A DNA stretch of 64,000 nucleotides from Streptomyces caeruleatus. GTDB lineage: Bacteria; Actinomycetota; Actinomycetes; Streptomycetales; Streptomycetaceae. Both the position numbers and the translations under genes were made by a program. The notes beneath the pieces were generated by a model. That model was not told the DNA's origin. It did not search any database and saw only the letters and a program-made list of their open reading frames with translations. Within the stretch, counting starts at the first letter, position 1. Each line of letters begins with the position of its first letter. The stretch is from contig NZ_KQ948929.1 in assembly GCF_001514235.1 (NCBI RefSeq), forward strand, positions 423,566-487,565, read 5' to 3'. Shown in pieces: positions 25,169 through 33,133 of the stretch.

Positions 25169-26035
25169 CTACCGGAGGACCACCGTGCGCCTGCCCTGCA
25201 CGAACACCCGGTCCTCGCAGTGCCATCGGACCGCCCGGGCCAGCGCGGCCGACTCCGCGTCACGGCCGATCGCGGCGAGGTCGTCGGGGGTGTGGCTGTG
25301 GTCGACGGCGATGACCTCCTGGGCGATGATCGGGCCTTCGTCGAGGTCGGCGGTGACGTAGTGGGCGGTCGCACCGACGAGTTTGACGCCGCGCTCGTGT
25401 GCCTGGTGGTAGGGCTTGGCCCCCTTGAAGCTCGGCAGGAACGAGTGGTGGATGTTGATCATCCGCCCGGCCAGCCGCCCGCACAGGTCGTCGGAGAGGA
25501 CCTGCATGTAGCGCGCCAGGACGACCAGGTCGACGTCGAGGGAGTCGACGATCTCCATGAGCCGGGTCTCGGCCCGGGGTTTGGTCGCGGCGGTGACCGG
25601 CACGTGGAAGAAGGGGACGCCGTGCCAGGTGACCAGTTCCTCGTGGTCGCGGTGGTTGGAGACGACCGCGACCACGTCGATGGGCAGGTCGCCGCTGCGG
25701 GTGCGGAACAGCAGGTCGTTGAGGCAGTGGCCGTAGCGGGACACCATGACCAGCACCCGGCGCCGGGTGCTGACGGGTTCCAGTTGCCATCGCATCGCGA
25801 ACGGGGCGGCCACGGCGGTGAAGTCGTCGCGCAGCGCCTGCGTGTCGTTCTCGCCGCCGGAGGCCGCGAAGTGCACCCGCATGAAGAAGTGGCCGTCGCG
25901 GCGGTCGCCGAACTGGTGGTTGTCGATGATGTCGCTGCCGTGGTCGAGCAGGAAGCGCGAGACGGCGTGGACGATACCGGGTGACTCGGGGCAGTCGAGG
26001 GTGAGGATGTGCTCGGTGTTCGGGGGCGTGCTCAT
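25169..26035 (-). CDS. purU: Formyltetrahydrofolate deformylase PurU
   Basis: Hydrolyses 10-formyl-THF to formate and free THF, relieving one-carbon overload. 288 residues: an N-terminal ACT domain (about 8-90, LTLDCPESPGIVHAVSRFLL) and a formyltransferase-like catalytic domain with VVSNHRDHEEL, INIHHSFLPSFKGAKPYHQA and GATAHYVTADLDEGPIIAQE carrying the Asn-His-Asp active site. The ATG at 26035 shares one base with the soxG stop (TGATG), so it is translationally coupled and ends the glyA-soxBDAG-purU operon. Its place after sarcosine oxidase fits disposal of the methyl-derived formyl group. Confidence 0.93.
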   Translation of the reverse strand: MSTPPNTEHILTLDCPESPGIVHAVSRFLLDHGSDIIDNHQFGDRRDGHFFMRVHFAASGGENDTQALRDDFTAVAAPFAMRWQLEPVSTRRRVLVMVSRYGHCLNDLLFRTRSGDLPIDVVAVVSNHRDHEELVTWHGVPFFHVPVTAATKPRAETRLMEIVDSLDVDLVVLARYMQVLSDDLCGRLAGRMINIHHSFLPSFKGAKPYHQAHERGVKLVGATAHYVTADLDEGPIIAQEVIAVDHSHTPDDLAAIGRDAESAALARAVRWHCEDRVFVQGRRTVVLR

Positions 26036-26643
26036 CAGGGCACCTCCGGTCCGTGGTACTCGCTCATCGCGTCGACGAGCCAGCGCGCCAGGTGGTCGGC
26101 GAAGGAGGAGCGCGGGAACAGGCGGTACGTCGGGGTGTCGTCGACCTGCCAGAGCAGTACGGCGACGGGGCCCACCGTGGTCGACACGGCCCGGCCGGGG
26201 CCGAACGCCCGGGGGTGCAGGTCCAGCGGGCAGCCCTTCTCCAGGACCTGCCGGGCGGCCGGGCCGCTCAGCTCCAGCGTGGTGCGGTTCGCGGAGACGT
26301 CCACGACCGAGCCCGGGTCGCCGCCGAGGGCGTCCTTCAGCTCCGCGGTCACCTGGGATGCTTCGGCCCGGGACAGCACGAGCCACTCGTCCGGGCCCAG
26401 CCAGAGGGTCGTGTGGGGGCCGGCCGCGCCGGTGTGTCCGCACCGGCGCGGGAGCGGTGCGCCGAGGGCCTTCCCGATGCGGTCGGCCGTCTCGGACGCG
26501 GGGTCGACGCGCAGGTCGACCATGGTGAGGAACGGCCGCTCGACGAGCGTGACGCCGCGGGCGCCGGTGACCGCGGCGGCGCGCATCCGCTCTTCCAGGT
26601 GTGCCAACGGGCTCACTCGTCCGTCGATCGTCGGCTCAGCCAT
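26035..26643 (-). CDS. soxG: Sarcosine oxidase subunit gamma SoxG
   Basis: Small accessory subunit of heterotetrameric sarcosine oxidase, needed for assembly and sited near the alpha subunit. 202 residues, the usual size. VWLGPDEW-like motif LWLGPDEWLVLS, then VVDVSANRTTLELSGPAARQVLEKGCPLDLHP and TYRLFPRSSFADHLARWLVDA, are classic for SoxG. It overlaps the end of soxA by 8 bases and touches purU by one base. Confidence 0.92.
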   Translation of the reverse strand: MAEPTIDGRVSPLAHLEERMRAAAVTGARGVTLVERPFLTMVDLRVDPASETADRIGKALGAPLPRRCGHTGAAGPHTTLWLGPDEWLVLSRAEASQVTAELKDALGGDPGSVVDVSANRTTLELSGPAARQVLEKGCPLDLHPRAFGPGRAVSTTVGPVAVLLWQVDDTPTYRLFPRSSFADHLARWLVDAMSEYHGPEVP

Positions 26644-29437
26644 CGCGCTTGGTCCCTTCGGGGTCGTAGAGGACGAAGTCGGTCACCTCGACGGGCACGA
26701 GGGCCTCGCCCACCGGGGCGAGCAGGGTCTGGCCCTTCCTCGCCTGCCCGTCGGCGACGAGGGCGAGGGCGAAGGGGCGGCCGAGGGCCGGGCTGTGGTA
26801 GCTGGAGGTGACGTGGCCGAGCATCGGAACCGGCACCGTCGCCAGGTCGACGTCCGGGGCGACGAGTTGGGTGCCCTCGGGCAGCCGGGTCGTGCGGTCG
26901 CTCGGCAGCAGGCCGACCAGTTGCTTGCGGTCGGTGCGGGCGGTGTCGGCGCGGGAGAAGGACCGCTTGCCGATGAAGTCCTTCTGCTTGGACACCACCC
27001 AGGACATACCCGCGTCCTGCGGGGTGACGGTGCCGTCGGTGTCCTGGCCGACGATGATGTACCCCTTCTCGGCCCGCAGGACGTGCATCGTCTCGGTGCC
27101 GTACGGGGTGATGTCGTACGGCCGGCCGATCGCGTACACCTCCTCCCAGACCGTGCGGCCGTACCAGGCGGAGACGTTGATCTCGTAGGCGAGTTCGCCG
27201 GAGAAGGAGATCCGGCAGATCCGGGCCGGGATGCCGGAGGCCAGGGTGGTCTCGCGGAAGGCCATGAACGGGAAGGCCTCGGCGGACAGGTCGACGTCGG
27301 GGGCGAGGTGGGCGACGACCTCGCGCGACCTGGGTCCGACGACCGCGATCGTCGCCCACTGCTCGGTCACCGAGGTGCAGTGCACGTCGAGTTCGGGCCA
27401 CTCGGTCTGCAGCCACTCCTCCAGCCAGTCCAGGACGCCCGCGGCGCCGCCGGTCGTGGTGGTCATGAAGTAGCGGTTGTCGTCGAGGCGCAGGGTCACG
27501 CCGTCGTCGAAGATCATGCCGTCGGGCTTGCACATCACGCCGTAGCGGGCCATGCCGGGCTTCAGCTTCTTGAAGGCGTTGGTGTAGATCCGGTTGAGGA
27601 ACTCGCCCGCGTCCGCGCCCCAGATCTCGATCTTGCCGAGGGTGGAGGCGTCCATGAAGGCCACGCCCTCACGGGCCGCGCGGCACTCGCGGGCCACGGC
27701 GGCGTCCATGTCCTCGCCGGGCCGCGGGTAGTACCGGGGGCGCTTCCACTGGCCGACGTCCTCGAACTCGGCGCCCTGCTCGACATGCCAGCGGTGGATG
27801 GAGGTCGTGCGCTCCGGGTCGAACAGGTCGCCGCGCTCCCGGCCGGCGAGGGCGGCGAAGGCCACGGGGGCGTACGGCGCACGGTAGGCCGTGGTGCCGA
27901 TCTCGCCCAGGGAACCGCCGAGGATCTCGGCGATCACGCCGATCGCGTTGACGCCGGACGTCTTGCCCTGGTCGTTCGCCGTGCCGAGCGAGGTATAGCG
28001 CTTGACGTGTTCGACTCCGCGCAGGCCGGCGCCGGTGGAGCGCAGTACGTCGGCGACGGTGACATCACGCTGCAGGTCGACGAAGTGGGTGTCCCAGGAG
28101 TCGCCGGGCACCAGCCACAGTGCCCGCACCGGCCCGTTCGCGCGCGGCTCCCCGTCGTAGGACGGCACGGGCACCGGGAACCCGGCCTCCGTCGCGGCCA
28201 GCGCCCCGGCCCGCGCCCCCTCGGCCGCGCAGCCGTCGAGGTCGTACGTCCCGCGCGCCGCGCCCACGACCTGCTGGTCCCGTACGACGCCGTCGGGCAC
28301 GAACGCGACGAGTTCCTCGTCCCACCGCAGCCGTCCCTGCCGCTGGCTGTGCAGATGGACGACGGGGCTCCAGCCGCTGGAGACGGCGAGCAGGTCGCAG
28401 GCGAACGACTCGGTGGGGCCGTCCGCGTCGAGCGGCCGGACGGTGACCGCGGTGAGCCGGCCGTCGCCCGCGGTGTCGGTCACCGCGCTCCCGGTCAGCA
28501 CCGGCACCCCGGTCGTGCGGGCGACCTCGGCGGCCCGCGGGGAGAGTTCGGGGCGTGCGTCGACGACGGCGGCGAGGTCGATCCCGGCGGTGTGCAGGGC
28601 GGCGACCGTGTCGTACGCGCTGTCGTTGGTCGTGCTCACCACGGCCCGTGAGCCGGGGGCCACGGCGTACCGTTCGAGGTAGGTGCGCACGGCACCGGCG
28701 AGCATCACGCCGGGCCGGTCGTTCCCGGCGAAGACCAGCGGGCGTTCATGGGCGCCGGTCGCCAGGATCACCTTGCGGGCGCGGATGTGCCACAGCCGCT
28801 GCCGGGAGACGCCGGCCGGGGCGTCCGCTCCGAGGTGGTCGGTGCGTCGTTGCAGCGCCAGCACGTAGTTGTCGTCGTACGACCCGAAGGCCGTGGTCCG
28901 GTGCAGTACGACGGTCTCCGGCGCGGCGTCGAGCACCGCGCGCAGTTCGGCGGCGCGTTCCCAGTCACCGGGTTCGGGCTGTTCGTCGACGAGGATCACC
29001 CGGGCGCCGGAGGCGGCGGCAGCGGCCGCGGCGGAGAGGCCCGCGGGCCCGGCGCCGACGACGAGGACGTCGGTGTGGGCGTACTTCTTGTCGTAGACGG
29101 CGGGGTCGGGGGTCGCGTCGAGCCGGCCCATCCCGGAGAGGGTGGTGGCGGACAGGCCGTCGTAGAGCTCCACGGTCGTGGCCGGGAGCATGCCCTCGGA
29201 GCACGAACCGTCGATCTGCACCAGGGCGTTGGGCTCCTCGACGCCCGCGGCGACGATGCCGCGCGGGCGGCCGCGGTAGAGCGACGGGGCGACCTCGACG
29301 ACGCCGTTCGCCAGCATGGCGGAGGCGAGGGTGTCGCCGGGGTGTCCGGTCAGTTCCCGTCCGTCGACGGTGAACCGCAGCACGGTGGCGCGGTCGACGC
29401 GGCCGCCCCGCGGGAGCCGGAAGTGCTGGTCGGTCAT
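26636..29437 (-). CDS. soxA: Sarcosine oxidase subunit alpha SoxA
   Basis: 933-residue NAD- and folate-binding subunit. The N-terminal part (1-100) has a 2Fe-2S-like fold domain (FTVDGRELTGHPGDTLASAM). A Rossmann dinucleotide site follows (TDVLVVGAGPAGLSAAAAAA, then VILVDEQPEPG) with a second pyridine-nucleotide part (GAHERPLVFAGNDRPGVML). The C-terminal half is GCV_T/aminomethyltransferase-like and binds tetrahydrofolate (KIEIWGADAGEFLNRIYTNA, ISFSGELAYEINVSAWYG). Converts the methyl of sarcosine to 5,10-methylene-THF together with SoxB. The ATG at 29437 overlaps the soxD stop by four bases. Confidence 0.95.
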   Translation of the reverse strand: MTDQHFRLPRGGRVDRATVLRFTVDGRELTGHPGDTLASAMLANGVVEVAPSLYRGRPRGIVAAGVEEPNALVQIDGSCSEGMLPATTVELYDGLSATTLSGMGRLDATPDPAVYDKKYAHTDVLVVGAGPAGLSAAAAAAASGARVILVDEQPEPGDWERAAELRAVLDAAPETVVLHRTTAFGSYDDNYVLALQRRTDHLGADAPAGVSRQRLWHIRARKVILATGAHERPLVFAGNDRPGVMLAGAVRTYLERYAVAPGSRAVVSTTNDSAYDTVAALHTAGIDLAAVVDARPELSPRAAEVARTTGVPVLTGSAVTDTAGDGRLTAVTVRPLDADGPTESFACDLLAVSSGWSPVVHLHSQRQGRLRWDEELVAFVPDGVVRDQQVVGAARGTYDLDGCAAEGARAGALAATEAGFPVPVPSYDGEPRANGPVRALWLVPGDSWDTHFVDLQRDVTVADVLRSTGAGLRGVEHVKRYTSLGTANDQGKTSGVNAIGVIAEILGGSLGEIGTTAYRAPYAPVAFAALAGRERGDLFDPERTTSIHRWHVEQGAEFEDVGQWKRPRYYPRPGEDMDAAVARECRAAREGVAFMDASTLGKIEIWGADAGEFLNRIYTNAFKKLKPGMARYGVMCKPDGMIFDDGVTLRLDDNRYFMTTTTGGAAGVLDWLEEWLQTEWPELDVHCTSVTEQWATIAVVGPRSREVVAHLAPDVDLSAEAFPFMAFRETTLASGIPARICRISFSGELAYEINVSAWYGRTVWEEVYAIGRPYDITPYGTETMHVLRAEKGYIIVGQDTDGTVTPQDAGMSWVVSKQKDFIGKRSFSRADTARTDRKQLVGLLPSDRTTRLPEGTQLVAPDVDLATVPVPMLGHVTSSYHSPALGRPFALALVADGQARKGQTLLAPVGEALVPVEVTDFVLYDPEGTKRDG

Positions 29438-29730
29438 CGGTTCCCTCCGGCCTGCGGCAGTTCGGGGCGTGGCTCGTCGAGCCGGTAGGAGGCGAGCACC
29501 TCGTGGGTGGCGGTGTCGCGCAGGACGTTGAACCAGCGGCGGCAGCCGATGCCGTGCATCCACCGTTCGGCGAAGGGGCCCTTGGGGTTGTCGCGGTAGA
29601 AGACGTACTCGGCCCACTGCTCGTCGGTGAGGTCCGCGGGCGTCTCGGGGTAGGGCACATGGGCCTGTCCGCCGTAGTGGTACTCGGTCTCGTCGCGAGG
29701 ACCGCACCATGGGCAGGTGATCAGCAGCAC
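29434..29730 (-). CDS. soxD: Sarcosine oxidase subunit delta SoxD
   Basis: 98-residue zinc-binding subunit. MLLITCPWCGPRDETEYHYG carries the CPWCG zinc motif and the histidine; HGIGCRRWFNVLRDTATHEV is the matching C-terminal block. Starts 10 bases after soxB and overlaps the soxA start by four bases. Confidence 0.95.
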   Translation of the reverse strand: MLLITCPWCGPRDETEYHYGGQAHVPYPETPADLTDEQWAEYVFYRDNPKGPFAERWMHGIGCRRWFNVLRDTATHEVLASYRLDEPRPELPQAGGNR

Positions 29731-29740
29731 GGTGTCCTCC

Positions 29741-30961
29741 TCAGTGGGCCACGGCGGCGGCGCCGTGTTCGTCGATCAACGCGCCCGTCCGGAAACGGTC
29801 GAGGGCGAAGGGGGCGTTCAGCGGATGCGGCGCACCCGTGGCGATGGTGTGCGCGAAGGTCCAGCCGGCGGCCGGGGTGGCCTTGAAACCGCCGGTCCCC
29901 CAGCCGCAGTTGACGTAGAGGTTCTCGACGGGGGTGGCCCCGATGATCGGGGAGGCGTCCGGGGTGACGTCGACGATGCCGCCCCAGGTCCGCAGAACAT
30001 GGGCGCGGGCGAAGACCGGGAACAGCTCGACGGCGGCGGCCATCTGCTGCTCGATGACGTGGAAGGAGCCGCGCTGCCCGTAGCCGTTGTAGGAGTCGAC
30101 GCCCGCGCCCATCACCAGTTCGCCCTTGTGGGCCTGGGAGACGTAGACGTGCACGTGGTTGGACATGACGACCGTCGGATGGACCGGCTCGTGCAGTTCG
30201 GAGACCAGCGCCTGCAGCGGGTGTGACTGCACCGGCAGCCGTACGCCCGCCCGCTCGGCGAGCACGCTGCTGTGCCCGGCGGCCGCGAGGCCGACCCGGC
30301 CGGCGTGGATGCGGCCGAGGTTGGTGTCGACGCCGACGACGCGGTCGCCGTCCTTGAGGAAGCCGGTGACCTCGCAGCCCTGGATCAGGTCGACGCCCAG
30401 CTCGTCGGCGCGGCGGGCCAGCGCCCAGGCGACGTGGTCGTGCTTGGCGATGCCGGCCCGGGGCTGGAAGGTGCCGCCGAGGACCGGGTAGCGGGTGCGG
30501 GGCGAGACGTTGAGGATGGGGCAGACCTTGGCGACCTCGTCCGGGTCGAGCCATTCGGCGTCGACTCCGTTGAGCTTGTTGGCGCCCACGCGGCGCATGC
30601 CCTCGCGCACGTCCTGCAGGGTGTGCGCGAGGTTGAGGACGCCGCGCTGGCTGAACAGGAAGTCGTAGTCCAGTTCCTCCGGGAGGCCCTCCCACAGCTT
30701 GAGCGCGTGTTCGTAGATGGCCGCGCTCTCGTCCCAGAGGTAGTTGGAGCGGATGATCGTGGTGTTGCGGGCCATGTTGCCGCCGGCCAGCCAGCCCTTC
30801 TCCAGGACGGCGACGTTGGTGATGCCGTGGTTCTTGGCGAGGTAGTAGGCGGTGGCGAGGCCGTGGCCGCCGGCGCCGACGATGACGACGTCGTACGAGG
30901 AGCGCGGCTCGGGGGTGCGCCAGAGGAAGTCCGGGTGTTCCGGCAGCGGTTCGGCGGTCAT
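29741..30961 (-). CDS. soxB: Sarcosine oxidase subunit beta SoxB
   Basis: FAD/FMN-bearing catalytic subunit that oxidises sarcosine to glycine with H2O2. 406 residues. DVVIVGAGGHGLATAYYLAK is the FAD-binding motif, followed by VAVLEKGWLAGGNMARNTTI. QRGVLNLAHT and the C-terminal NLYVNCGWGTGGFKATPAAG are typical of SoxB. The histidine in SNYLWDESAAIYEHALKLWE-type context is the region of flavin attachment in the family; the exact residue is not assigned here. ATG at 30961 overlaps the glyA stop by four bases. Confidence 0.95.
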   Translation of the reverse strand: MTAEPLPEHPDFLWRTPEPRSSYDVVIVGAGGHGLATAYYLAKNHGITNVAVLEKGWLAGGNMARNTTIIRSNYLWDESAAIYEHALKLWEGLPEELDYDFLFSQRGVLNLAHTLQDVREGMRRVGANKLNGVDAEWLDPDEVAKVCPILNVSPRTRYPVLGGTFQPRAGIAKHDHVAWALARRADELGVDLIQGCEVTGFLKDGDRVVGVDTNLGRIHAGRVGLAAAGHSSVLAERAGVRLPVQSHPLQALVSELHEPVHPTVVMSNHVHVYVSQAHKGELVMGAGVDSYNGYGQRGSFHVIEQQMAAAVELFPVFARAHVLRTWGGIVDVTPDASPIIGATPVENLYVNCGWGTGGFKATPAAGWTFAHTIATGAPHPLNAPFALDRFRTGALIDEHGAAAVAH

Positions 30962-32271
30962 GCCGCGTCTCCGTTCAGGGGGGACAGGTGGGGGTAGAGC
31001 GGGAAGGCGGAGGCGAGTTTCTCGACCCGGCCGCGCAGTTCGTCGTCGGGCCGTTCGCCCTTCAGGGCCTCGGCGATGATGTCGGCGACCTCCCGGAACC
31101 CGGCCTCGCCGAAACCGCGGGTGGCCAGCGCCGGGGTCCCGATCCGCAGGCCGGAGGAGACCATCGGCGGACGCGGGTCGAACGGCACCGCGTTGCGGTT
31201 GACGGTGATGCCGATGCGGTGCAGCAGGTCCTCGGCCTGCTGTCCGTCGAGCGCGGAGTCGCGCAGGTCGACGAGGACGAGGTGTACCTCGGTGCCGCCG
31301 GTCAGCACGGTGATCCCGGCCTCGGCGACGTCGTCGGCCAGCAGCCGCCCGGCGAGGATGCGGGCGCCGTCCAGGGTGCGCTGCTGGCGCTCCCTGAACT
31401 CCTCCCCCGCCGCCACCTTGAAGGCGACCGCCTTCGCCGCGATGACATGCTCCAGCGGACCGCCCTGCTGGCCGGGGAAGACCGCCGAGTTGATCTTCTT
31501 GGCGAGGTCGGCGCGGCTGAGGATCACTCCGCCGCGGGGGCCGCCGAGGGTCTTGTGGGTGGTGGTCGTGACGACGTCGGCGTACGGCACCGGGTTCGGG
31601 TGGAGGCCCGCCGCGACCAGACCGGCGAAGTGCGCCATGTCCACCATCAGGTACGCGCCCACCGCGTCGGCGATCCGCCGGAACGCGGCGAAGTCGAGCC
31701 GTCGCGGGTAGGCCGACCAGCCGGCGACGATCATCTTCGGCCGGTGGGTGAGGGCGAGCTGTTCGACCTCGTCCATGTCGACGCGCAGGTCGGACTCGCG
31801 CACGTGGTACGGCACGACGTTGTACAGCTTGCCGCTGTAGTTGATGCGCATGCCGTGGGTGAGGTGGCCGCCGTGCGCGAGGTCGAGGCCGAGGATCGTG
31901 TCGCCGGGCTTGAGCAGCGCGAACATGGCGGCGGCGTTGGCCTGGGCGCCCGAGTGCGGCTGGACGTTCGCGGCCTCGGCGCCGAAGAGTTTTTTCACCC
32001 GGGCGATGGCCAACTGCTCGACGACGTCGACGTGTTCGCAGCCGCCGTAGTAGCGGCGGCCCGGGTAGCCCTCGGCGTACTTGTTGGTCAGCACCGAACC
32101 CTGGGCCTCCATGACGGCGGCCGGGGCGAAGTTCTCCGAGGCGATCATCTCCAGCGTGGACTGCTGGCGGTGCAGCTCGGCGGCCACCGCGGCGGCGACG
32201 TCCGGGTCGAGTTCGCTGAGCGGGAGGACGAGAGGGGAGGTGAGTGTGCTGGTCGACGGGCTGGTTGCCAT
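30958..32271 (-). CDS. glyA: Serine hydroxymethyltransferase GlyA (operon copy)
   Basis: PLP enzyme joining glycine and 5,10-methylene-THF into serine. 437 residues. MIASENFAPAAVMEAQGSVL, NKYAEGYPGRRYYGGCEHVD and the PLP lysine in VTTTTHKTLGGPRGG are all intact. It is first in an operon with soxBDAG and purU, so it uses both products of sarcosine oxidation. The N-terminus has a Thr/Ser-rich extension of about 15 residues. Streptomycetes usually have another housekeeping glyA, so this may be a dedicated copy. A palindromic operator lies in the 96-bp divergent spacer with the GntR gene. Confidence 0.93.
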   Translation of the reverse strand: MATSPSTSTLTSPLVLPLSELDPDVAAAVAAELHRQQSTLEMIASENFAPAAVMEAQGSVLTNKYAEGYPGRRYYGGCEHVDVVEQLAIARVKKLFGAEAANVQPHSGAQANAAAMFALLKPGDTILGLDLAHGGHLTHGMRINYSGKLYNVVPYHVRESDLRVDMDEVEQLALTHRPKMIVAGWSAYPRRLDFAAFRRIADAVGAYLMVDMAHFAGLVAAGLHPNPVPYADVVTTTTHKTLGGPRGGVILSRADLAKKINSAVFPGQQGGPLEHVIAAKAVAFKVAAGEEFRERQQRTLDGARILAGRLLADDVAEAGITVLTGGTEVHLVLVDLRDSALDGQQAEDLLHRIGITVNRNAVPFDPRPPMVSSGLRIGTPALATRGFGEAGFREVADIIAEALKGERPDDELRGRVEKLASAFPLYPHLSPLNGDAA

Positions 32272-32305
32272 GGGTGCACCATCCTGGGGGCCAACTAATG
32301 CGCAA

Positions 32306-32317
32306 CTGATATATCAG
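32306..32317. promoter_or_regulatory. GntR/FCD-type operator between glyA and its regulator
   Basis: CTGATATATCAG is a perfect 12-bp palindrome in an otherwise GC-rich spacer, 35 bp from the glyA start and 51 bp from the GntR start. Its AT-rich centre and short length are typical of FadR/FCD-class sites, so it probably mediates control of both directions. Confidence 0.65.
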
Positions 32318-32367
32318 ACTCTGCGGTACGGTATGGGAGCTCGCCGGACAGGTCAAGGGGGCATTTC

Positions 32368-33078
32368 ATGCAGCAGGTGGCGACCGCGCGCGGAGGCGGG
32401 GAACCGGGGCGCGGTGAACCGGGTGGCGGTGAACCGGGTGGCGAGGAGCTGTCCCTCGCCGAGCGCGCCTACCGCGCCATCCGCGACCGGCTCGTCATGC
32501 TCGACATCCGCCCCGGCGCGCCGATCAACGAGGAGCAGCTGGGCCAGTCCCTCGGCGTCGGACGCACGCCGGTGCGCGAGGCGCTCAAGCGGCTCCAGTA
32601 CGAGCGGCTGATCACGACCTACCCCCGGCGCGGCACCTTCGCCACCGAGGTCAACATCACCGACCTGGCCCATATCTCCGAGGTGCGCCAGGAGTTGGAG
32701 CCCCTCGCGGCCGCCCAGGCCGCACGGCGCGCCACGGCCGCCGACCGGGCCACGCTCGCCGGCCTACGGCGGAAGCTGGAGGGCGTGGACCCCCGGCGGG
32801 ACGACTCCACCGAGCTCATGCACCTGGACCTGCAGATCCACCGGGCCATCTACGCCGCCGCGCACAACCCGTATCTGGAGGACACGCTCGTCCGCCACGA
32901 CAACCTGGCCACCCGCATCTGGTGCCTGTTCATCGACCGGCTGTCCGACATGGCCGGCCATGTCGGGGAGCACGGGCCGCTGATCGACGCGATCGTCGCC
33001 GGTGAGCCGGAGAAGGCGGCGCAGCTGGCCCGCAGCCATGTCGAGGACTTCGAGCAGGCGATCCGCGCGGCCATCTGA
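32368..33078 (+). CDS. GntR family regulator with FCD ligand domain
   Basis: 236 residues. Winged HTH at about 30-95 (LSLAERAYRAIRDRLVMLDI, LGVGRTPVREALKRLQYERL), then an FCD domain (about 105-230). The metal-binding set looks complete: Asp/His in HLDLQIHRAIYAAAHNP, His in GEHGPLIDAIVAGE, His in ARSHVEDFEQAI. The N-terminus is a 15-bp-repeat-encoded EPGRGEPGGGEPGG stretch. Divergent from glyA-soxBDAG-purU with a palindrome between, so it most likely represses that operon in response to a sarcosine- or glycine-related ligand; this is inference. Confidence 0.9.
   Translation: MQQVATARGGGEPGRGEPGGGEPGGEELSLAERAYRAIRDRLVMLDIRPGAPINEEQLGQSLGVGRTPVREALKRLQYERLITTYPRRGTFATEVNITDLAHISEVRQELEPLAAAQAARRATAADRATLAGLRRKLEGVDPRRDDSTELMHLDLQIHRAIYAAAHNPYLEDTLVRHDNLATRIWCLFIDRLSDMAGHVGEHGPLIDAIVAGEPEKAAQLARSHVEDFEQAIRAAI
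32401..32445 (+). repeat. 15-bp tandem repeat in the GntR N-terminus
   Basis: About three diverged copies of GGTGAACCGGGTGGC encode the EPGRG-EPGGG-EPGGE stretch before the HTH. The unit length keeps the frame. Confidence 0.75.
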
Positions 33079-33133
33079 CGCCGTACGGCACCGTGTTCGG
33101 CCGCGCCGTGCGATCCGGGTGCGCGGTGAGGTC

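Noticed and set aside
26009..28651. 880-codon open frame on the plus strand
   Set aside because: Mirror of soxA and soxG, whose motifs are unambiguous on the other strand.
32272..32367. Glycine riboswitch before glyA
   Set aside because: The spacer is 96 bp with a protein-type palindrome and no glycine aptamer core.
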